A DNA stretch of 33,709 nt from Chlamydiota bacterium (GCA_021772245.1 JAJFMH010000088.1:1-33709); one strand, 5' to 3'. Positions 16,606 through 25,087 are shown, counted from the first letter of the stretch. Numbers and translations are program-made. The notes: generated from the sequence alone by a model not told the origin.

Positions 16606-18063
16606 TTAAATTTGCGGTGTTTTAAATTTGTGCTCAGACAGTAGTGATTTTAATTTTTTAGCAAAAAGAAGTACTGCAAATCCAATACAAATCGCCACAA
16701 TCCCAACCGTAAAAAACACCTGCAAATATATTGGATAACTTTTTGCAAGTTTTACAGTATGCTCAGGTAGTTTTGGCGCTGCAGCAATAGCTCCTGCAAC
16801 AAGGCCCCCAATACCAGAACATAGTTGCCAAAATCCCATCATTACACCTTCCCTGCCCTCTGGTGCCAAGCTTCCAACCATCGAGATTCCAAGTGGGCTT
16901 ACTAGCAACTCTCCAATAGCAAAAATTGCATATGCTATGATGATAAAAATTGCGGGCATTTTCAGCGATCCCATCTGCGTTATCATAAAGGCTACAAAAC
17001 AAAACCCAATCCCAATAACGATAAGAGACCCTGCAAATTTCAAAGATAAAGATGGATTCTTTCCTTTTTTGCTCAATTTATACCAAATATGACTTAAGAT
17101 CAGACCAAACAAGATTACAAATACTCCATCAAATGCAAAAAATGATGAAGGAGGAATGTTGATTCCAAAAATATTTGTATTTACATTGTTTTGAATAAAA
17201 ACGGATAAAAACGAGGGCTCTAATGAATAAAGAGTCCAAAAAGCAACTGATATGAGTGAAAGAATAATAAATGCGAATATCTTATTTCTTAAAACTTTTT
17301 CCTTTTGCTTTATCCCAATGTGCACCAAAAATCCTATCATCCATGCAAGTAGTATTATCATCAAAATATTACAAAGGGTTAGATGGTAGAACAAAAAAAT
17401 TGCAACTGGCGTTGACAAAATAGATATAATCACAAGACTTGCATAAATTTCCTTCTTAGACCATTTGAGCTGCGGTAATATGGTTCTTCCTTTGTGCGGG
17501 GTCACCTTTTTCTCGCCTATGAGAAAAAAAATAAAAGATACAAGAAGAAAAAAGGCACTTAATCCAAATTCAAAAGCAAATCCAAAATTTTTAGCTAAAT
17601 ATCCCCCAAGAAATATTCCAACAACAGCGCCTACATTAAAAATTAGGTAAAAAAGAGTAAATCCAGCTTCCCTCAGTTCACTTGTCTTTGAGTAACAATG
17701 ATCAACCATACACCAAATTGCAGGTGTTGCAAATGCATTTCCTACAACATATAACCCTAAACCTATATATAAAAAAGCAACACTATAAAAACAAAAGCAA
17801 ACCATTCCAGCAAAGCAGACAAGAAGCCCAACTTTTGCGGCATTTGCATATCCCAATTTATTAGAAAGGTAACCTCCACCAACTGGCAGTATCCAGAGAA
17901 GAGCAACCGCTGCTGCAAAAATACCATAGGCGTGATCACTTGATAGTTGCAGAGCATTTTTTTGATAAAGAACAAGAGATGCAACAATCACAACAAAACT
18001 TGCCATAAAAAAAGAATAACAAACGCTTAGCCAAGCAAGAGCTTTAGGATGAGTTGGTGTCAT
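16606..18063 (-). CDS. POT/PTR-family oligopeptide transporter
   Basis: A 485-residue inner-membrane transporter with about 12-14 helices, of the proton-coupled oligopeptide (POT/PTR2) branch of the major facilitator superfamily. GGYLSNKLGYANAAKVG, FTLFYLIFNVGAVVGIFLGGYLA (the FYxxINxG signature region) and GELLVSPLGISMVGSLAPEGREGVMMGFWQL are typical. The helix 1 motif ExxERFxYY, which couples protons in classical POTs, is not visible: that stretch reads SVCYSFFMASFVVIVASLVLY. The ATG has GGA 8 nt upstream. A 20-bp palindrome lies 27 bp before it. The following DUF952-M19 genes fit a peptide uptake and cleavage set. Confidence 0.9.
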   Translation of the reverse strand: MTPTHPKALAWLSVCYSFFMASFVVIVASLVLYQKNALQLSSDHAYGIFAAAVALLWILPVGGGYLSNKLGYANAAKVGLLVCFAGMVCFCFYSVAFLYIGLGLYVVGNAFATPAIWCMVDHCYSKTSELREAGFTLFYLIFNVGAVVGIFLGGYLAKNFGFAFEFGLSAFFLLVSFIFFLIGEKKVTPHKGRTILPQLKWSKKEIYASLVIISILSTPVAIFLFYHLTLCNILMIILLAWMIGFLVHIGIKQKEKVLRNKIFAFIILSLISVAFWTLYSLEPSFLSVFIQNNVNTNIFGINIPPSSFFAFDGVFVILFGLILSHIWYKLSKKGKNPSLSLKFAGSLIVIGIGFCFVAFMITQMGSLKMPAIFIIIAYAIFAIGELLVSPLGISMVGSLAPEGREGVMMGFWQLCSGIGGLVAGAIAAAPKLPEHTVKLAKSYPIYLQVFFTVGIVAICIGFAVLLFAKKLKSLLSEHKFKTPQI

Positions 18064-18089
18064 AAAGTGAATCCAAAAAAACTATTTTT

Positions 18090-18109
18090 TAATTTTAGAT
18101 CTAAAATTA
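18090..18109. repeat. Perfect 20-bp palindrome before the POT gene
   Basis: A fully self-complementary sequence, TAATTTTAGATCTAAAATTA, lies 27 bp upstream of the POT start and 45 bp past the end of the preceding hydrolase gene. It is very AT-rich and is not followed directly by a T-run in the leftward direction (seven Ts come 7 nt later), so it is more likely an operator than a strong terminator. Confidence 0.6.
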
Positions 18110-18153
18110 GACGCTATGTAATTAAAATGTTTTTGTAAATACTAAATACACTA

Positions 18154-19497
18154 TTACTGTTTCGGAACTAGCTCTTTCTGAAAAAAGCTAATAATTTTTT
18201 TCCATGAATCAAAACTTGCATTTTGATATTCCTCAGGAGATCCTCCCATTGCAAACCACAATTTACTTTTAGGATTATAATATGTTGAAGAAGCCTGAGG
18301 GATATTTGGAATGTTGATAGTATGTCCTGCATTTGGGTAACACAAGTGCTCACAGGAAACAGGCGATTTTTTTTCTTTAAGTCTTTCTAGGATTTGATTT
18401 GCATAGATAGATGCTGGCCAAACCATATCATCTCCACCTGAAACTAGTAAAAGTGGAACTTTTATATTTTCAACTGGAATGGAAGCTTTTCTAATAGCTT
18501 CCGCATCCAGCATACCATCTAAAAAATTTTGACAAAGAGTCACTGGATTATCGAAACTCTGTCCCATCCAGAAGTTCTGATAGATACGAGATATGGGCGC
18601 AAATGGAGCCAAAGGCTTACCATTGTATTTCCATGCATGGAGAGGAACTCTACTAAGTCCTCTATGAATCACACTACTTGGAGCAACAGCAACAATGGCC
18701 TTCATTACATCAGGAAATAGACTACCTAAGATAAGGGAAAGCTCTGCGCCGCGAGAGGTTCCATAAATTCCCATGCGAGTACTATCAATTCCATCTTGTT
18801 TTGCAAGCCAATTAAATGCTGTCTCAAAATACTCGAGAGGAATACTTTTAAGCCTACTTGGAAGACCCGGTTCTCCGAAATATGCCAGAGCAAAGGTGGC
18901 AAATCCATGAGATGCTAAAAGCTGGGCACGCTTTTTTCCAAAGCCTCCATCAGAACCATTTATGGTAATGACAACAGGCAAAGTTTGATCTGCATCTGGT
19001 ACAAATAGTGTTCCAACAAGGCCGTCTTCTGTAACATCTATTTGCTGCACATTAGGGTCTTTTATTTTGTGCATAATTATGTCGGATGCAATTTCTTCTT
19101 TTCCCCGAAGCGCAGTCACATAAACTTGAAAGCCCTCTTTTTCCATCTCGAATAAAGCGCCAGGGTGCAACTCATCTGGTTGCATAGACCAGATAAGCCC
19201 ACTTGGGTCTACCCCATTATAATCACCGTAAATTGGGGCTTGTTTAGTTACGTCAATTTTACCTGCTTCATCTGCTTGAAAAAGAGCAAAAGATTTCCAG
19301 ATAACACCATTTCCATCGATAGTCTTTGCTTGTAATTCGATCACTTCAAAACTATTTAGTTCTGTTAGAGAGATGGATGGTTGCTCATCCAACATAAGCT
19401 GATTGTTTGGGATATGAATCAATGAAGAACAAACAACGGCGCTGCTTGTAAAAAAAGTGATAAAAGCAATTGCATAGGTGTATAAGTGCGTTTTCAT
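18154..19497 (-). CDS. Exported BAAT/acyl-CoA thioesterase-like hydrolase, copy 1
   Basis: A 447-residue protein of the family that includes bile acid-CoA:amino acid N-acyltransferase and type I acyl-CoA thioesterases. A signal peptide (about 1-24) is followed by an Ig-like N-terminal domain (to ~145, with the diagnostic GVDPSGLIWSM) and an alpha/beta hydrolase domain. The nucleophile is Ser248 in GTSRG (BAAT uses Cys here, thioesterases Ser), with Asp356/357 in SGGDD and His392 in AGH. The ATG at 19497 has GAGG upstream and is preferred to a TTG six codons earlier. Copy 2 lies two genes upstream and is clearly a paralogue. The periplasmic substrate is unknown. Confidence 0.88.
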   Translation of the reverse strand: MKTHLYTYAIAFITFFTSSAVVCSSLIHIPNNQLMLDEQPSISLTELNSFEVIELQAKTIDGNGVIWKSFALFQADEAGKIDVTKQAPIYGDYNGVDPSGLIWSMQPDELHPGALFEMEKEGFQVYVTALRGKEEIASDIIMHKIKDPNVQQIDVTEDGLVGTLFVPDADQTLPVVITINGSDGGFGKKRAQLLASHGFATFALAYFGEPGLPSRLKSIPLEYFETAFNWLAKQDGIDSTRMGIYGTSRGAELSLILGSLFPDVMKAIVAVAPSSVIHRGLSRVPLHAWKYNGKPLAPFAPISRIYQNFWMGQSFDNPVTLCQNFLDGMLDAEAIRKASIPVENIKVPLLLVSGGDDMVWPASIYANQILERLKEKKSPVSCEHLCYPNAGHTINIPNIPQASSTYYNPKSKLWFAMGGSPEEYQNASFDSWKKIISFFQKELVPKQ

Positions 19498-19575
19498 AGT
19501 ACCCTCTTTTTTCAAAGGAAATGACTATGCACAAATTCCAAAAAAAAGGAGAACAAAAAAATATTACGAATAGCT

Positions 19576-20583
19576 TTAAATGTTCTGGTCTTTGCAAAAA
19601 TGCATCATGAGATGAGTATGAGGACTATGCGGCGGAATAAAATCTTCTATTATTTCAAAGCCAGCTTTTTGATAGGCATTGATTGCCTGTAGGTTTGTTT
19701 TTTCAGGGTCGATTAAAACCTCATCGATTTTTGAAAACATCTGATTCAAAAATTGTTGTATTAAAGTAGAGCCAAGTCCTCTTCCTATATAATCTGTGTC
19801 ACCAATTGCAACATCCATACAAATTGCATCACCACTTAATTCACAATACTTTGTAAGTGCATCTGTTGGTTTATCAATATTAGATGTAATGAAAAACACA
19901 AATGGATGTTTTTTTTCTACACCTATCCAGAACATACAATCCTTAGATCCATTGATATACTCATCTAGAAGTTTAAGCGTGTTTTTTAAACCTTGCCCAT
20001 AGAACCATTTACCAATATGTGGTTTATTCAGCCAGGATACAATTAGGTCTTTATCTTCCTTCTCGACAGCTCTAAATGTAACCTGCTTCTTTATTCTTTT
20101 TTGATGAATTTTCTTGAAAAAAGGTTCTTTATATTTACGATATTGATAACCATCATCTTGAAACAATCTAGCAGCTTCTTTTTTCAATTTTTCATATTCC
20201 AAAAATTCCTCTTGGCAAGTCGAGAGGTGATCTCGAAAAAAAATAAAGTCATACCAGTCAAAGCAATCTACTGTCATTAGATGTATATGATATTTTCTTT
20301 GGTCTGCAGGCAAATTTTCTCGAAAAAAAAATCGATTATTTGTACTTGCTGAATTTCTAAAAACATATCCAAGCTCATTTAGTTTTAAAGAAACTTTCTT
20401 AAAATCTTCTCTTCTTGCTCCGATTGCAATGTCGATAATTCCTTTTCCGCCAAGACCTGGTATAGATGTTGATCCGACATGTTCTATAATTAAAGCATCA
20501 ATGGTCGAAGAAATTCTGTTTTTCTCTGCTGTAAAAAGATCTTTGGACTCTTTTTTGTATAATTTAAAGGTGTATTTTTTCAT
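19576..20583 (-). CDS. GrpB-GNAT fusion protein
   Basis: A 335-residue two-domain protein. Residues 1-~165 match GrpB/UPF0157 nucleotidyltransferase-fold proteins (EHVGSTSIPGLGGKGIIDI at ~34-52, HIHLM near 100). Residues ~168-335 match a GNAT acetyltransferase of the AAC(6')-like group (TFRAVEKEDKDLIVSWL; acetyl-CoA loop IGRGLGSTLI at ~266-275; NLQAINAYQKAGFEI). An antibiotic- or small-molecule-modifying role is possible but inferred. The ATG shares ATGA with the stop of hydrolase copy 2, so the two are translationally coupled; hydrolase copy 1 follows 78 bp downstream. Confidence 0.87.
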   Translation of the reverse strand: MKKYTFKLYKKESKDLFTAEKNRISSTIDALIIEHVGSTSIPGLGGKGIIDIAIGARREDFKKVSLKLNELGYVFRNSASTNNRFFFRENLPADQRKYHIHLMTVDCFDWYDFIFFRDHLSTCQEEFLEYEKLKKEAARLFQDDGYQYRKYKEPFFKKIHQKRIKKQVTFRAVEKEDKDLIVSWLNKPHIGKWFYGQGLKNTLKLLDEYINGSKDCMFWIGVEKKHPFVFFITSNIDKPTDALTKYCELSGDAICMDVAIGDTDYIGRGLGSTLIQQFLNQMFSKIDEVLIDPEKTNLQAINAYQKAGFEIIEDFIPPHSPHTHLMMHFCKDQNI

Positions 20584-21917
20584 CCAAACCTACTTAGTTC
20601 ACTTTGAAAAAACAAAACAAGCTTTTTCCATGAATCCTGACTAGCATTTTGATCCTCATAGAACGAACCACCCATAGAGAACCACTTTTGCCCCTTGGGA
20701 TGAAAATACAGCGGACCACCATGTGGCAGGTTTGGAATACCAAATCCATGACCAGCTCTTGGATAATGCAAATGTATACATTTGATATCTGAACCATTTA
20801 TCTGCAATCTATTCTGAATTTCATTTGCATAGATCTCTGATGGCCACATCTGATCATCTCCGCCAGATATGATCATAAGAGAAGCTGTAATATTTTCAAC
20901 TTGAATAGCTGCTTGTTTGTAAGATTCTTTATCTTTTATTGCTTCAAGAAATGCATCTCTTATGTGGGCCGGATTTTGAGCACTTGATCCAAGACCAGAG
21001 CTAAAATCTGTCATGGGAACTCTTGCAAATGGAGCAATCTCTTTTCCATGATATGTCCACGCATTACTTAGGGTTTTTCCAAGTCCCGCATGTATGACAC
21101 TACTTGGAGATGTGGCAACAATTGCATGAATCTTTTCGGGAAACATACTCCCTAATAGAAGAGCAAGCTCTGCGCCTCTAGAAGCACCATATACACCTAC
21201 ATGATCACTATCTAAGCTTGGGTTATCTTTAATCCATGCAAAAGCAGATTCAAAATACTCAAGCGGAATATTTAGTAAACTGGGAGGTAATCCCTCCACA
21301 CCAAAATACCCAAGAGCAAGTGTTGCAAACCCATTTGATGCTAAGAGCTTTGCTCGATTTTCTCCAAGCCCACCGTTTGAACCACTCAGTGTAATAATCA
21401 GAGGGAGTGGCTTTTCTGATACGGGTAAAAAAAGCGTTGCAATAAGTCCATTTTCTCTAACGGGAATTTTTTGGATATCTTTATGTATTCGGCAGCGAGT
21501 AATTTCTTTTTGAGCTACCTCATGACCCTTTCGATAAGCTTTCAACTGGACTTTGAAATGATCCCGTTTGACTTTAAAAGAGGCTCGATTATCAACATCT
21601 TCTAAGCTCATAGACCATAATAAACCTACTGGATCAATACCTTCATAAGTGCCATCAAGTGGAGCGCAGTTACTAAGATCTATATTCCCATTTTTGTCCG
21701 CTTTAAATAATCCATGAGATCTCCATTCAAATCCGTTGTCGTCCTTAGTTTGAGCATTGATTTGGATTTTTTCAAAAGAACGAAGACCTGTAACAGTAAT
21801 ATGAATTTCTTCATCTAATAAAGTTTCTGATGGTGTGACATGTAATGTCGGCATCGCAAAAATGCAATTTCCCCAAATAGAACAAACTCCAATAGTCAAA
21901 CAAAAAAGAATCTTCAT
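20580..21917 (-). CDS. Exported BAAT/acyl-CoA thioesterase-like hydrolase, copy 2
   Basis: A 445-residue paralogue of the hydrolase at 18154-19497, with the same order: signal peptide (about 1-21, ending CIFA), Ig-like domain with GIDPVGLLWSM, then an alpha/beta hydrolase domain. The catalytic residues are Ser246 in GASRG, Asp354/355 in SGGDD and His390 in AGH. Ser as nucleophile favours thioesterase/hydrolase over amino-acid transferase chemistry. GGAGG precedes the ATG, and a good promoter lies at 21938-21966. It heads a leftward unit with the GrpB-GNAT gene (ATGA overlap) and probably copy 1. Confidence 0.88.
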   Translation of the reverse strand: MKILFCLTIGVCSIWGNCIFAMPTLHVTPSETLLDEEIHITVTGLRSFEKIQINAQTKDDNGFEWRSHGLFKADKNGNIDLSNCAPLDGTYEGIDPVGLLWSMSLEDVDNRASFKVKRDHFKVQLKAYRKGHEVAQKEITRCRIHKDIQKIPVRENGLIATLFLPVSEKPLPLIITLSGSNGGLGENRAKLLASNGFATLALGYFGVEGLPPSLLNIPLEYFESAFAWIKDNPSLDSDHVGVYGASRGAELALLLGSMFPEKIHAIVATSPSSVIHAGLGKTLSNAWTYHGKEIAPFARVPMTDFSSGLGSSAQNPAHIRDAFLEAIKDKESYKQAAIQVENITASLMIISGGDDQMWPSEIYANEIQNRLQINGSDIKCIHLHYPRAGHGFGIPNLPHGGPLYFHPKGQKWFSMGGSFYEDQNASQDSWKKLVLFFQSELSRFG

Positions 21918-21937
21918 TTTCCCTCCAAGTAAATCGT

Positions 21938-21966
21938 ATTTTACCCTTTAATAAATTACAACTCAA
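21938..21966 (-). promoter_or_regulatory. Sigma70-type promoter for the BAAT-like/GrpB-GNAT unit
   Basis: Leftward -35 TTGAGT (21961-21966), 17-bp spacer, -10 TAAAAT (21938-21943), 20 bp before the ATG of hydrolase copy 2. Confidence 0.6.
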
Positions 21967-22013
21967 GTTACTTATATTTAATAATTAACATTTTCCACTT
22001 CTTTTTTAAAACT

Positions 22014-22044
22014 CCAGTATGTCGATAAAACATAGACATACTGG
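22014..22044. promoter_or_regulatory. abiE operator, upstream inverted repeat
   Basis: A 31-bp element with 10-bp arms CCAGTATGTC and GACATACTGG around 11 bp. It is repeated almost exactly at 22067-22097 (one base differs in the centre). AbiEi antitoxins are known to repress their own promoters by binding paired inverted repeats. Confidence 0.85.
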
Positions 22045-22054
22045 ATGAAATTTA

Positions 22055-22084
22055 TTGACAAAACAACCAGTATGTCGATAAAAT
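22055..22084 (+). promoter_or_regulatory. abiE promoter
   Basis: Consensus -35 TTGACA (22055-22060) lies between the two inverted repeats; 18 bp later the -10 TAAAAT (22079-22084) lies inside the second repeat, so a bound repressor would block it. Confidence 0.75.
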
Positions 22085-22097
22085 ATAGACATACTGG
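22067..22097. promoter_or_regulatory. abiE operator, downstream inverted repeat
   Basis: Second copy of the 31-bp element, starting 53 bp after the first (about five helical turns, so both face the same side). It covers the -10 element, and its final GG is part of the GGAG ribosome site (22096-22099) of abiEi. Confidence 0.85.
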
Positions 22098-22103
22098 AGA
22101 TAA

Positions 22104-22739
22104 ATGAATATGGACATAATGTTAAGTCTCAGAGAAAGAGCTCAGACAGAAGAATTAGACTACCTCTTTGTAATGAATTGTTTGTTTTCTTATAAACAGC
22201 CAAGAGACAAACTTACTAAGCTTATAGCGTCAAAGCAGCTAATTAGGATTAAAAAAGGTTTATATGTTTTTGGAAAAGAATATCGCAATAGACCCTATAG
22301 CTTGGAAATTTTAGCTAATCAAATCTACGGTCCATCTTATATCTCATTCGAGTATGCTCTTTCATACTATGGCCTCATTCCTGAAAAGGTGACAAGAGTT
22401 ACAAGTGCATGCACAAAAAGAATCAAAAAATTCGAAACGCCAGTAGGTGACTTCATTTATTATTATATCTCTAATCAAAAATACTCTGTTGGCATTACTC
22501 TAAAAAACATTGATGAGTCATCTCATTTTTTAATAGCAACCAAAGAAAAGGCCCTTTCCGATTATGTTGCTAGGTTACAACTTTTCTCTTCAAGGGAAGA
22601 TTTGCTTGCATATTTAACAGAGGGCATGCGGATAACAAAAAAAGATATTATGAGTCTTTGTGTAAATAGCATGCTAGAGATTGCAAAATGTTATCAAAAT
22701 AGTAACGTGAGTTTTTTATGCAAAATTCTACAAAAATAG
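22104..22739 (+). CDS. abiEi: AbiEi-type antitoxin/transcriptional repressor
   Basis: The antitoxin of a type IV AbiE toxin-antitoxin system. The 211-residue protein has an N-terminal winged-helix part (about 15-60: LDYLFVMNCLFSYKQPRDKLTKLIASKQLIRIKKGLYVF) and a C-terminal AbiEi domain with the typical YGPSYISFEYALSYYGLIPE and ATKEKALSDYVARL. AbiEi proteins repress their own operon and counter the AbiEii nucleotidyltransferase without needing stable binding. Two ATGs (22104, 22110) are possible: GGAG is 4 nt before the first and 10 nt before the second. The gene overlaps abiEii by 22 nt, and two inverted-repeat operators precede it. Confidence 0.85.
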   Translation: MNMDIMLSLRERAQTEELDYLFVMNCLFSYKQPRDKLTKLIASKQLIRIKKGLYVFGKEYRNRPYSLEILANQIYGPSYISFEYALSYYGLIPEKVTRVTSACTKRIKKFETPVGDFIYYYISNQKYSVGITLKNIDESSHFLIATKEKALSDYVARLQLFSSREDLLAYLTEGMRITKKDIMSLCVNSMLEIAKCYQNSNVSFLCKILQK

Positions 22740-23614
22740 TACTTCCAGAAGCTATCAAGAAAATGCTCGATCGCTATGAATTAGAAAGCCTACAAGATTA
22801 TAAAAACGCTATTAAAGAAATTGTTCAAGAGCTTGCATTGCTTGCCCTTTGGAGAGCTAAATTTTTTGAGAAAGCTGCTTTTTATGGAGGCACTGCGCTT
22901 AGAATTTTGTATCAACTTGATCGGTTTTCAGAAGATTTGGATTTTACACTTTTAAAACCAGATAAAGATTTTGATATCTCAAAATATGGAAAAATCATTC
23001 AGGAAGAGTTGAAAAGCTTTGGATTTACAACAAGAGTAGAAAAGAAAAAGAAAAACAAGAATAGCGCAATTGATTCAGCTTTCATTAAAATGAATACCAT
23101 TGAACATTTACTTGTAATTGGAGTTCCACATGAAACTTCAAAAACAACACATCCAGATGAAATAATTAAAATTCGTTTTGAAATCGATACTGATCCACCT
23201 CAAGATGGAGCAATCACTGAAAATGCTCTCCTTCTTTTACCTTATCCATTTTCAGTTAAAACGCTAAGGCAAGAGGATTTATTTGCTGGCAAAGTACATG
23301 CAACACTTTGTAGAGAATGGAAAGGCAGAGTTAAAGGGAGGGATTGGTATGACTTAGTATGGTTCGTATCTAGAAACATACCATTAAATCTTCATTACCT
23401 CGAAATGCGAATGCGCCAGAGCAATTATTGGAATCACAAAAACAAGCTCACGCATCAAGATCTTCTCAAACTCTTCGACAAGAAAATTGATGCATTGGAT
23501 ATTTCTTCTGCAAAAGAAGATATCATCAACTTTATAAATAATAGAGCTGTGATTGAACTCTGGTCCAAAGATTTTTTTCGACAGATTTCTAGAAAAATAA
23601 TCCTAATGAAGTAA
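22718..23614 (+). CDS. abiEii: AbiEii-type nucleotidyltransferase toxin
   Basis: The toxin of the AbiE pair: a DNA-polymerase-beta-type nucleotidyltransferase that blocks growth, as reported for this family, by transferring nucleotides to essential RNA substrates. Motif I is visible as YGGTALRILYQLDRFSEDLDF (Gly57-Gly58, acidic Asp73 and Asp75). The second basic/acidic motif, FAGKVHATL followed by KGRDWYDLVWFV, is intact, so the toxin looks active. At 298 residues it has normal family length. It is translated from inside the end of abiEi. Its 3' end overlaps the convergent ATPase gene by 12 bp. Confidence 0.88.
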   Translation: MQNSTKIVLPEAIKKMLDRYELESLQDYKNAIKEIVQELALLALWRAKFFEKAAFYGGTALRILYQLDRFSEDLDFTLLKPDKDFDISKYGKIIQEELKSFGFTTRVEKKKKNKNSAIDSAFIKMNTIEHLLVIGVPHETSKTTHPDEIIKIRFEIDTDPPQDGAITENALLLLPYPFSVKTLRQEDLFAGKVHATLCREWKGRVKGRDWYDLVWFVSRNIPLNLHYLEMRMRQSNYWNHKNKLTHQDLLKLFDKKIDALDISSAKEDIINFINNRAVIELWSKDFFRQISRKIILMK

Positions 23615-25039
23615 TTCACTAAAATCGATAATTTCTGAAAAATACCCACTTTCCAATACCTGGTCACTCACTCCATTCACATGAATAAGCACTGGCCAAC
23701 ATGAGAATCTTTTAGGAAGTACAATTCGAGAAATTTTTTGCTTCATTTCTTCAATAATATCTGGTTTCAATGGATGCAGAGAAAATTTTATTTCACAAGC
23801 AAAAAGAGTATTGAATTTAGTCTGAATTAGATAATCAATTTGACATCCCTTTTTTGTTGAACTGTTTTTTTGGAGATAGGGATTGTCAGCTACAATATTT
23901 GATGCTTTAATACCTAGATAATCCCAAACACTTTTTCTATTTTTCAAGACCAAATTTTCAAATTGCAGACCCATTGATGTTGCCCATCCAGGAAGTGCCG
24001 ACAAATCCACATCTTGAAAACTATCTCTAAGAATTCGGTCTCTATTCGATGCAATATGTTTCAAATAAAATCGTAAGTAATTGTCACTTAATCGATATTG
24101 ACTGAATTTAGAAGTTTTTCCTGATTTTATTGACCATGTAAAATCTCTTGTAACAAAACCTGATTCAATCAGATCCTCTAGATAATTACTAAGTGTTCCA
24201 CTTTTTGCAAAATTTAAGGATTTACAAAGCTCACCAAACTCAAGAGCCCCGTTTGCTAACTCTTCAACAATAGGAAGATATATTTCACTCCGTCTTTCAA
24301 ACAAATCATGAAAAATTCTATTAAATTCATTAAAGAGTATACCTTCTTTTTGATAACAAAGATTTTTGATATTATCATCGCTAGTTTGATGCGATTGTAT
24401 GTGCTCTAAATACCATGGCACTCCACCTATTACTCCTAAGATTTTAAAAATCTCATAATTTGATCCGCGAAATTTTTGCTTACATAAGTATTCATAACAG
24501 GCAGAAAGAGAAAGTTCTTCCAATTTTATAGATAAAGAAACTCTTCCAAAAAATGCAGTACTACTAAGAATATTTTTTTCTATCCAGGTAGAAACACTGC
24601 CGCATAGAACTAAAATTAATTTTGGATTTTTCTTAAATTCTAAATCCCATGCATTTTTCAGTTTACCTAAAAAAGAAGGATCCTTTGAGCCCATCCATGA
24701 AATTTCATCAAGTAATAAAATCACAGGTTCATTCTCAGTATATTTAGCGAGAAGTGAAAAAAGAGTTGCCCAATCTGTTGCAACTATATTTTTTAAGCCA
24801 ATTTGTCGTCCCAATTGCTCTGAAAAAACATCTCTTTGGGATTGTGACGTAATACCTTGGACTGGAGAAATTCCCGCAAAGCTTAGAAATTTCTTTGTTT
24901 TGGCAAATTCCTCTATGAGTCTACTTTTTCCAATTCTTCTTCTGCCTCGAAGAACAACCAAACTAGCTGTTTTCTTCTTTTCTAAAGCAGAAAGCATGTT
25001 TAATTCTCTCTCCCTACCTACAAAAATACCTGTATTCAT
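23603..25039 (-). CDS. DUF234-type ATPase with C-terminal PD-(D/E)XK-like domain
   Basis: A 478-residue STAND/archaeal-type ATPase. The P-loop is GRRRIGKS (32-39), Walker B is LLLDEISW (Asp111, Glu112), and a sensor-like LCGSVSTW follows. A winged-helix part (about 255-305) leads to the DUF234 domain, where Asp402 and Glu416-x-Lys418 (IDYLIQT, CEIKFS) look like a PD-(D/E)XK nuclease core. Such proteins are widespread in archaea and mobile regions of bacteria, and their function is not established; a defence or toxin-like role is inferred. Two inverted repeats overlie its promoter and ribosome site. The gene converges on abiEii with a 12-bp overlap. Confidence 0.85.
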   Translation of the reverse strand: MNTGIFVGRERELNMLSALEKKKTASLVVLRGRRRIGKSRLIEEFAKTKKFLSFAGISPVQGITSQSQRDVFSEQLGRQIGLKNIVATDWATLFSLLAKYTENEPVILLLDEISWMGSKDPSFLGKLKNAWDLEFKKNPKLILVLCGSVSTWIEKNILSSTAFFGRVSLSIKLEELSLSACYEYLCKQKFRGSNYEIFKILGVIGGVPWYLEHIQSHQTSDDNIKNLCYQKEGILFNEFNRIFHDLFERRSEIYLPIVEELANGALEFGELCKSLNFAKSGTLSNYLEDLIESGFVTRDFTWSIKSGKTSKFSQYRLSDNYLRFYLKHIASNRDRILRDSFQDVDLSALPGWATSMGLQFENLVLKNRKSVWDYLGIKASNIVADNPYLQKNSSTKKGCQIDYLIQTKFNTLFACEIKFSLHPLKPDIIEEMKQKISRIVLPKRFSCWPVLIHVNGVSDQVLESGYFSEIIDFSELLH

Positions 25040-25048
25040 ATTAAAAAC

Positions 25049-25087
25049 CTCTGCACCAATGTCTCAAATAGTATGTTTCGTGCAGAG
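25049..25087. promoter_or_regulatory. ATPase-gene operator, proximal inverted repeat
   Basis: Arms CTCTGCAC (25049-25056) and GTGCAGAG (25080-25087) flank 23 bp. It contains the leftward -10 element, and its left arm overlaps the GAGG ribosome site 10 bp from the start codon. Confidence 0.75.

Noticed and set aside
18090-18109. The palindrome as terminator of hydrolase copy 1
   Set aside because: The stem is nearly all A-T and the T-run is displaced by 7 nt, so it would be a poor intrinsic terminator.
22014-22097. Two identical repeats with a constant spacing, resembling a minimal CRISPR array
   Set aside because: Only two units, each itself an inverted repeat with a promoter between them and directly upstream of abiEi; no cas genes. 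Operators explain them better.
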